Program-made: the position numbers and the translations under genes
Assembly: GCA_014529385.2 (NCBI GenBank)
Contig: CM043952.1
Coordinates: 71,247,299 to 71,311,298 of the forward strand
Direction of reading: 5' to 3'
From: Adiantum capillus-veneris
Taxonomy: Eukaryota > Streptophyta > Polypodiopsida > Polypodiales > Pteridaceae
Length of the DNA: 64,000 nt
Notes under the pieces: generated by a model
What the model was told of the DNA's origin: nothing
Databases searched by the model: none
Seen by the model: only the letters and a program-made list of their open reading frames with translations
Shown here: positions 57,736 to 64,000 of the stretch, piece after piece
How positions within the stretch are numbered: position 1 is the first letter of the stretch
Layout: the number at the start of each line of letters is the position of its first letter

Positions 57736-58261
57736 TACTCCTCAATTGCAACATCAGTTTCCTCCTCTTCTAGAATTTCACTTTTCTCAAGCTGCAAAAC
57801 TGTGGAAACAATTTTATTTTTTACCTCTTCATCTGTATCTTTCACTTCATCAGCTTTTCCTTGCATGTCAACTTTAAGGCACAAAAAGAAAAGAAATGCA
57901 ACTTCTTTCAGAACAAGGTTTCAAGGCTTTGAATGTAATTGACAAGAAATGGTAGGTGGACAAACAAAGGAAGTCTTCTTAGAAAAGCTTCCAAACCTCC
58001 TTGTTTCTCAATTGATTTGATAGTAAATTCGGTTAGATGGCAATAAGTCTTGCCATCTAAAACCAAACACTTGCCTTCAACTGCCCCTTCAAACTCTTTG
58101 AATTCTTCAGACAAAAATTCTTTCAAATTGTCTAGCAAAACTGCAAGATCAAACAAAGAGTTGAATATTTCATATGCTTTGGTGTACACTTCCATGTCAC
58201 CACCATCCATCACAGCAACCAATAGCTTCTCACTTGGACTCTACTCCCGACCTTCGTTCAT
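57736..58261 (-). CDS. Small acidic protein gene of unknown function, minus strand
   Basis: From ATG 58,261 the frame is 'MNEGRE', TAG, then 'SPSEKLLVAVMDGGDMEV' and about 95 more codons ending 'IQSLETLF'. A further acidic stretch, 'VDMQGKADEVKDTDEEVKNK' to 'ETDVAIEE' and a stop at 57,736, lies downstream behind a pyrimidine-rich tract ending 'ttaaag', and may be a second exon. I cannot make the phase fit without an indel. The protein is helical, rich in Leu/Glu ('KEFLSEEFKEFEGAVEGK'), with no signal peptide or known motif. It is transcribed away from the H3-Ulp1 gene across a shared upstream region. I do not recognise the family. An alternative start is the Met at 58,222, which avoids the early stop. 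Confidence 0.45.
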
Positions 58262-59385
58262 GGTATGGTTGAGAAAAAATCAAAGCGATGAAGCTAGCTA
58301 GGCACAGGGTGAAGGTCGACAAGCACGCGCCAAAGTGATGGAGAGAGAAGCCCAAACGAAGAGATAGGGGTACGTTCCAGGACGTGCAAACTGTTCCAGT
58401 CGCGTCGTGTGGGAGCTATCTAGTGGATCCCAAGAGAAGCCCGAACCACGCGATAGAGGCCCCACCCAAAGTTTGCAAACGGGTACCCTGGCGTCGTGCG
58501 GGACGAAGGGACCTTGAGAGACCAAAGCGACGTGTAGAGTGGAGAGAGAAGTAAAACAAAGGCAATTTCTCGCGTCGTGTGGGACAAGTAAAAGTACAAC
58601 ACCAATAAAAGTCAAGATCAAGCTTTATATAAGGTGCCAAAAATAACCGTTGTGGACACGGGTCATCCATGCACACGTGCCACATGGCATGCTTCCAACG
58701 GTCGTAGAACGGACGGTCGGATATATAAAAAACTCTCTCACGTGCTCATATTTTACCTTCCGACAAACCACACATTCGCGTCATGTCGTACCTTCTAAAC
58801 GACCCGCACATCCCATTTCTGCCAATCTTATCTCTTTCCTTAGGCATCTTTCCATCAAACCGCACTACCCCTCCTCGTCCAATTCTCTGCACTTCCGAAA
58901 TGCTTCTTATTCCTAACCCGTACGATGCGATATGGAAAAGTTATAGACTGTGGGTTACCAAGATATCGCGTCGTGCGTGTTCCTTGCCACTTGGTCAACA
59001 GGTTCACATACGACGCGATACGGACATGTTCTAGAATGTGGGTGGCCTAGCTATCACGTCGTGCAAGTGTCCTTCCTTGATTCATTTCCAAGATCAACAT
59101 CTTCACATACGATGCGATATGAACATGTTCTAGAATGTGGGTGACTTGGCTATCGCGTCATGCAGGTGTCCTTCCTTGATTCATTGCCAAGATCAACAGC
59201 TTCACATACGATGTGATACAGACATTTTCTAGAATGTGGGTGACCCGGCTATCGCATCGTTCAGGTGTCCTTCCATGATTCCTAGCCAAGATCATTAGCT
59301 TCACATACGATGCGATACGGATAGCTTCTAGACTGTGGGTGACCCAGCTATCGTGTCGTGCGGTGCTTTGTACTTTTTTACCCAA
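58262..59385. promoter_or_regulatory. Bidirectional promoter-like region with CGTCGTG motifs
   Basis: This region separates two divergently oriented genes. A TATATAAA box lies on the minus strand at 58,624-58,631 and another on the plus strand at 58,722-58,729, about 90 bp apart and pointing outward. The word CGTCGTG recurs near 58,403, 58,492, 58,573, 58,977, 59,056 and 59,355, usually as 'gcgtcgtg(t/c)(g/a)'. Several further one-mismatch copies occur, together with 'acgatgcgata'. CpG is common here, unlike in the surrounding transposon sequence, which suggests either escape from methylation decay or recent arrival. The plus-strand leader would be about 640 nt. Confidence 0.5.
58920..59363 (+). 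repeat. 99-bp minisatellite, about 4.5 copies
   Basis: Units start at 59,008, 59,107, 59,206 and 59,305, an exact 99-bp period, after a shorter first unit of about 88 bp at 58,920. Each unit has 'atacgatgcgatacgg', 'ttctagaatgtgggtgac', 'ctatcgcgtcgtgcag', 'tgtccttccttgattc' and 'ccaagatcaacagcttcac'. The last unit is partial and stops about 20 bp before the H3-Ulp1 start codon. The units differ at a few positions each, so the array is not brand new. Confidence 0.93.
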
Positions 59386-60212
59386 ATGGCGAGGACAAAA
59401 CAGACTATAAGAAAAGTCTACCAAGCCCCAAAAGATCCAAAGAAAGATGATTTAGAGAAAGAAGATCCAGAGAAACCACCTCCAAAACCTCGTCAGAGGC
59501 CCACTGCTAGAAAAAGGTTGAATTATCAAGTCAAATCTTTAAGAGAAATAAGAAAAGCACAAAAGTCTACTTGTCTATTGATTCCAAAGCTACCTTTCAT
59601 GAGAGTTGTCAAAGAGATATCAGATAGACTTGTGAGCATGATGAATATCAAAACTTTTGCCTCAGTAAGGTGGCAATCTCAAGATTTGATCTGCCTTCAG
59701 GAACTTGTTGAGGATTTTCTCATAGACTTTATGAATGATAGCTACATTGCAGTTGCATTTTCTCACAAGGTCACACTTGTGAGCAAAGATTTTGTGCTTG
59801 TGTCAAGGCTAAGGTACAAGTTTGATAAGGCTCTTGAGCTTATTCCTAGTGAGGATCTTAAAGCCTTCCAAATTTTAAATATCCCTCCTTCCAGGCAGCA
59901 AAAAGATTCAGGGGTTGTCATTGAGCATGTTACACATGAGTATGAGACAAGAAAGGCCCAGGATATCAAAGCAGGAAAGGAGGTTGAGAGGGAACAAGAC
60001 ATGATATCAGAGGATGCTATCCTTAAAGAGCAAGCAGAAATTTTAAGAGCATCCAACTCTCTCCTTTATGAAAAAGCTACAGGCCAAATGGTGGTGGATG
60101 TCTCCTTGTTTGGAGATGATAAGGTGTACTTGGACATATGCCCTCAAGACACAAGTATGCTTGTAAACCCCAACATTGAGCTTGGTGACACTATGCTCTT
60201 TATCTGTCTCAG

Positions 60213-60291
60213 GTATGTGTTGCCCCTTTGCTAATTATTAGTGCATGTGCAGGCATAAGGGCCTCATTGGGGGGTGTGTTTTCTTTTTCAG
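60213..60291 (+). other. Intron 1 of the H3-Ulp1 gene
   Basis: 79 nt, 'ctcag|gtatgtgttg' to 'ttctttttcag|gtgtc'. Splicing completes the Arg276 codon and continues the frame into 'CLMRDLPEAMQISVLDP'. Confidence 0.8.
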
Positions 60292-60447
60292 GTGTCTTAT
60301 GAGGGATCTTCCAGAGGCTATGCAAATTTCCGTACTTGACCCTCTAGTGACAAAATGCCTTTTTAACAAGCAAGGAAGTCTTTCAAGTTTTTTTGAAGAT
60401 TTTAACATGCTGACCTACAATTACATAGTATACCTCCATGTTGAAGG

Positions 60448-60518
60448 GTAAATCTTAACTCCTAACATGTTATTTTTAACATTTTGTGGTATTCCTAGCT
60501 AATTGTTATTTTTTGTAG
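60448..60518 (+). other. Intron 2 of the H3-Ulp1 gene
   Basis: 71 nt, 'gaagg|gtaaat' to 'ttttttgtag|agg'. Splicing creates the codons Gly-Gly and brings the catalytic 'HW' pair into frame, which strongly supports the protease reading. Confidence 0.8.
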
Positions 60519-60861
60519 AGGACATTGGAGTCTTATTATCTTCAATCTTTTGGAGAAAGATATTATATTTATGAATTCATTGTCAAGCATCCAAGGGAGA
60601 AGTAAACTATAAGTATGAAGTATGGTCTATGCTTGATGGCCCATTGTTTTCTATTAGTAGCTTTTTGATTGGTTTTCTTCTAGTGCTGCCAAACTTATTG
60701 TTGGTCACTTGAGTACCACAAATAAGGATTAAAATATAGAAGGTTTCAAGTACTACAATCAAAAAGTGCCTTTACAAACATACTCAACATCTTGTGGATG
60801 GAGGGTGCTTGCCAATGCATGGAGATATCTTCACTCAAGGTGCAGGATGACTACACTCACT

Positions 60862-60951
60862 GTAAGTGTGTGGCTCATGTGCCATTGATATATTTTGATT
60901 TCTTAACTATGTATGTATGTACTCATGAGTTCCTTTTTCTTTTTGTTTCAG
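60862..60951 (+). other. Intron 4 of the H3-Ulp1 gene
   Basis: 90 nt, 'ctcact|gtaagtgtgt' to 'tctttttgtttcag|atgcat'. It has strong consensus donor and acceptor and a pyrimidine tract. Confidence 0.7.
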
Positions 60952-61861
60952 ATGCATGACTATCCAGTGTCTTGGCATGGGTCACGTGGGTGAGAGAGAA
61001 GGCTGTTTCTATGGTTTTGGAAAGATCAATAAACCCAAATGATCTAGAATCTCCTTTGCCACCAAAGAAAGGTAGAGCCACCAAGGGTTTAGATGCAAAG
61101 AAAATGGATCACAAGAAGAAAAGTCCTGCAAAGAAGATCCATACAAAGAAAAACGATCACAAGAAGAAGAAGTAGAGTCCTACAAAGAAGAGCCATGCCA
61201 AGAAGAGTCTTGCCAAGGGGAAGAGTCCCACCAAGAAGAAGATCCCTACCAAGGGGAAGGGTCCCACCAAGAAGAAGAGCCCTGCAAAAAAAAAGAGTAG
61301 ATACAAAGGGCCATCCATTCCACTCACCATTGAAATTCAAGGTTCAAAAGCGTTGTACAATTAAGAACAATAAGGGGGAGGCACCTAGCTCACCTTTCAA
61401 GCTACCATTCATGTTGCCAAAGAAGGTTGCCAAGTCACCCAAGCCAGCCACTCCTTAGGAGCCCAAAGCACCAACCCCTGCCAAGTCCCCCGTGCCAAGC
61501 CCTGAGGAGCCCAAGTCACCCCTAGCACCCACTCCTGAACTTTCACCCCCTTCTGAACACAAAAGAAAAAGGGGCTCTGAGGATGCAAAATCCTCTCAGG
61601 CAAAAAGAAAAGCGGAGGTTCATGATTGATTACTCCACAAAAGCTATATACAGTTTTGTTTATTTTGTCCATATGAACATACATATACCCTTTGGTGATT
61701 CATAATTTTGTACTTCAAATACTTAATACCAACTATCGATTCTTAAATGTGTATCATGGTGTCATGTAAGTTTAAAACAACATAAACAATGATCACAACA
61801 AGGTAGAGAAAAGATAAATATATTTGCAAAATGCAATGATTACAATATTGAACTTGTTTTT

Positions 61862-63098
61862 TCAAGTCCTTGCAAGTGGCTCAAATACAACTCTTTTTGG
61901 GGGAAGGCATTTGATGCAAGAGGTTGAATTCTCCATCCTTGTGCTCACCACAATTTCATCCACTTTGAATCTATACTCAGGAGATGTTTCGTCAAGAAAA
62001 TCAAGAGATTCTCTAACATCATGCAGTCTCCAATTTGTTGCTACTATAAGGCTTCTATACTCGGTGTGTAGATGGACTGTGACCTTTAGTTCAAAATCTA
62101 GACAATTTTCCTCAGAGTTGAGAGGAACCCAGCTACCTAATTTGCTGCTCCATCTCCCATAGTAGTAGCCCAGAGCTAATGATTGACGACATAGTTGATA
62201 TGAGATAGAGACATAGAATTTGGGCTTACTCTACAACTAATATTATCACCAATATGGAGTTTCTTTGTGGCTCCATCCGTCTCCAAGTACATTATCCAGT
62301 TCATTCATAGAAAGTCTTCTATTAATCCACATCGTCTTTGTCCTTTGCAAGTCCATTGTTTTGAAACATACCACAAAGACATGTATAGGCAAGAACCATT
62401 GAACTTTAATCCTTCTTGATATCCTACCCGGAGACATAGCTATAAGGATGTCTTCTTTGATCTTGGATTTGAAGCTTGATATAGTACATGCATCAGGAGC
62501 TTCCCAGTCAAGTGAACTTATGGTGAGAATGGGTAACTGATGTAGTTCTCTATATGCACCTTCTCGTGATGGAACTTTGTATTCTGCAAAATAGACAAAC
62601 AAATCCATTTTTTTGTAAAAGGAAGGTGGCTTGTCAGCATACATAGCATCTGCAATCCCTTTATGCATTGCTTTGAACGTCCCACTTAGACTCTCCACAG
62701 GCTTCCATTCCACAACTGTTGAAGGAAATATATATGGAATGGAATCAAAAAATGAGAAAATGAAAAATTCATTGTACCAAATAGAAGTTTCTTTTTTACT
62801 TACAGTAAGAATGCAGTGTGGGATGTTCTCCCAAGTCTAACACCATATCCTTGGCCATGTACACATGTTGAACCTTAGCTAGCCAGCCATTGTTGGTCAC
62901 TTTGAAAGCAAGAACACGACCTTTCCAATGGTTTTTCACTTTATCACATTTAGTTCTCTTCACTCTGTGTACAATTTTGCATGAAGGAAGCATTGTTACC
63001 TAGTCATTCACACGAAAAGATATGGGCTTCCAAAGACCAACATTATGAAAGTCACAAGAAGTTATGTTATGTGAAGCGCGACGTGCAAAAGACACCAT
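61862..63098 (-). pseudogene. Unrecognised three-exon gene, minus strand
   Basis: Exon 1 is 63,098-62,804 ('MVSFARRASHNITSCDFHNV', TAG at 63,002, then 'CDKVKNHWKGRVLAFKVTNN' and 'YMAKDMVLDLGEH'). The intron is 62,803-62,716 (88 nt, gtaagt...caacag), and its phase fits perfectly. Exon 2 is 62,715-62,250 ('VEWKPVESLSGTFKAMHKGI', 'KVQWFLPIHVFVVCFKT', 'LDNVLGDGWSHKETPYW'). A probable second intron ends at 62,176, followed by exon 3 to the stop at 61,862 ('YYYGRWSSKLGSWVPLNSEE', 'KVDEIVVSTRMENSTSC', 'PPKRVVFEPLART'). The exon 2-3 phase is off by one, so there is an indel or I have misplaced a splice site. The protein looks globular and mixed alpha/beta, with many Trp, and has no motif I know. It converges on the 3' end of the H3-Ulp1 gene, about 230 bp apart. 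No function is proposed. Confidence 0.55.
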
Positions 63099-63539
63099 GG
63101 AAACTCAGAGATTAGAGAAGAAGAAAGAAAATATAGACACGAAAAGACTTAAACCTCTCACAAAATAGAGAGAGAGTGAAAAAGGTATACGTTTGAAAAA
63201 AGTAGGTGATTTGTCATTAATGCCCTTGTTTTGAGAGCCTTCTGACATAGATTTCGTATCTTTTGCCAACGCTTTTGTGAAATATAAAATAGAATAAAGG
63301 ATGAGACTTCATTACTTTGGGCCGCAAATTTATTGAGCTCTCTCGCCGAAAGCACCCAAATATAGCAGTTTCAGCCTTATGATCAAGACATTTAGCGGTT
63401 CTCCGTCAAAATAGGAACACCAAAACCCAAAATCGAGGAGAAAAGAGTGCCATACTTTTGTATACGTGTCAAATAACTATTGGACTATTCCTTAATCCTT
63501 AAATTAACAAACAACCCTTTTTGAGTTGTTTTTGGCCCT
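63099..63539. other. No gene seen; upstream region of the minus-strand gene
   Basis: AT-rich sequence with short open frames only. It may contain the promoter of the gene that starts at 63,098; no distinct TATA box stands out. Confidence 0.35.
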
Positions 63540-64000
63540 AATGGTGAGTACTTTGAGAATATGGAGGGTGAACTTAATTGATGGTAGCAGCATAAACATA
63601 GTACATAATTAAATTGGAATGAACAATAATTTTTCAAGAGAGAGAGTATTAGAGAACATGACAATAGATGAGGACCAGATTTACTTGGAGCCGGTCCCCC
63701 CTCCAAAAGGCGTTTGTATTATAGATTATCCCATCAAGGGAGACTTTGTTACAATACAGTATTTGTGCTCCTTGTGACCTTGGTGATGAAATGAAGATAG
63801 AAATATTCATGCATATTGAGCTAAACATATACTTTTCAAAAAGCATTAACTATCCCAAGCCTCAGTCCCAAGGCCTTAAACACCTTCGAAGGTGGAGAGA
63901 GCTAGCGGGGAATGAGGTTAGGGAAGAGGAAGAAGGAACATTTCATAGGAGAAAGAAATGGTTCTTCACTTATTATCACTCTTATTGCTTAGCATAGCAT
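63540..64000 (-). repeat. Diverged gypsy LTR related to G1, continuing past the window
   Basis: The minus strand parallels the 3' third of the G1 LTR. Matching words include 'gggggaccggctccaagtaa' against the G1 'ggggaccggctccatg', 'tctcccttgatggga', 'caccttcgaaggtgt' and 'cctcttccctaacctc'. Identity is clearly lower than between the two G1 LTRs, so this is another subfamily. Its orientation equals that of G3. The left edge is not sharp, and the right end is outside the window. Confidence 0.65.

Larger units (their letters stand above)
59386..61629 (+). pseudogene. Histone H3-like / Ulp1 (C48) protease fusion with lysine-rich tail
   Basis: Residues 1-10, 'MARTKQTIRK', copy the canonical H3 tail start. 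Residues 51-70, 'SLREIRKAQKSTCLLIPKLP', match H3 alphaN-alpha1. Then come a loop 1 about 8 residues longer than in H3, 'VRWQSQDLICLQELVEDFL' (alpha2) and 'KVTLVSKDFVLVSRLR' (alpha3, to about 143), so the fold is complete. A helical linker follows (150-240). From about 240 a C48/Ulp1 domain runs over exons 2-4: 'GGHWSLIIFNLL' with His330, Asn347 exactly 17 residues on (the usual Asp), and 'LQTYSTSCGW' with Gln six residues before the catalytic Cys. The tail has H1-like 'SPAKK/SPTKKK' repeats and a basic end. Exons: 59,386-60,212; 60,292-60,447; 60,519-60,601; 60,684-60,861; 60,952-61,629. Phases fit for exons 1-3. Lesions: phase conflict between exons 3 and 4, TAA 60,730, shift near 60,970, TAG 61,173, shift in an A9 run near 61,285, TAG 61,456. 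It may be a decayed copy of an active gene. Confidence 0.85.

Noticed and set aside
58909-59363. CRISPR array
   Set aside because: The 99-bp units are whole-unit tandem repeats without unique spacers, and the sequence is clearly eukaryotic.
59335-59385. Upstream methionine as the start of the H3-Ulp1 protein
   Set aside because: The 17 residues before ATG 59,386 are encoded by minisatellite sequence, and starting at 59,386 gives the exact H3 N-terminus.
61093-61284. Arg-rich frame overlapping the lysine-rich tail
   Set aside because: It is the shifted reading of the same AAG-rich repeats up to the A9 run; only after about 61,285 does that frame become the plausible coding one.

Overview
The window is a transposon-dense stretch of a land-plant nuclear genome. 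The signs are plant-type LRR-receptor and PPR gene fragments, Ty3/gypsy and Ty1/copia elements primed by initiator tRNA-Met, a hAT remnant, and short GT-AG introns. The wording of the PPR repeats and the element mix suggest a seed-free plant, probably a fern, but that is an impression and not a proof. No intact, undamaged host gene was found. Almost every coding region is broken by stops, frameshifts, inversions or insertions. Layout: 1-5 kb holds debris of PPR and LRR-receptor genes, with an inversion breakpoint inside the LRR gene. 6.6-11.4 kb is a probable non-autonomous LTR element carrying only a gag remnant (minus strand). 12-14 kb holds long GA arrays, an exact 240-bp duplication and tRNA-derived SINE-like pieces. 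14.4-15.9 kb is a decayed, intron-containing DDE-transposase-like gene (copy A). 16.2-17.6 kb is the first of four elements with CACTAG termini and TTAA target duplications. 18.1-20.6 kb is a gag-protease remnant.  20,696-29,567 is a complete gypsy element (G1) with 1.6-kb LTRs and a perfect ACTAA target duplication. 30,767-44,302 is a second gypsy (G2), split at one TTAA by two adjacent CACTAG/TTAA elements. One of these in turn contains a copia element (C1, 150-bp LTRs) whose 1,396-codon frame is broken only by seven stop codons. 44.6-50 kb holds fragments of another gypsy, two copia elements and a hAT transposase. 50.1-55.4 kb is a minus-strand gypsy (G3) related to G1, again split by a CACTAG/TTAA element. 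The most interesting part is 55.4-63.1 kb, embedded in gypsy sequence. In order it carries a second copy of the DDE-transposase-like gene (copy B, same intron position as copy A), a small minus-strand gene, a bidirectional promoter-like region with a 99-bp minisatellite and recurring CGTCGTG motifs, a chimeric gene, and an unrecognised minus-strand gene. The chimera begins with a divergent histone H3 (canonical tail start plus a complete histone fold with a long, CENH3-like loop 1), continues into a C48/Ulp1-type SUMO-protease domain and ends in a lysine-rich, H1-like tail. I know of no described H3-Ulp1 fusion. The four genes may be the cargo of one large mobile unit, which is inference.
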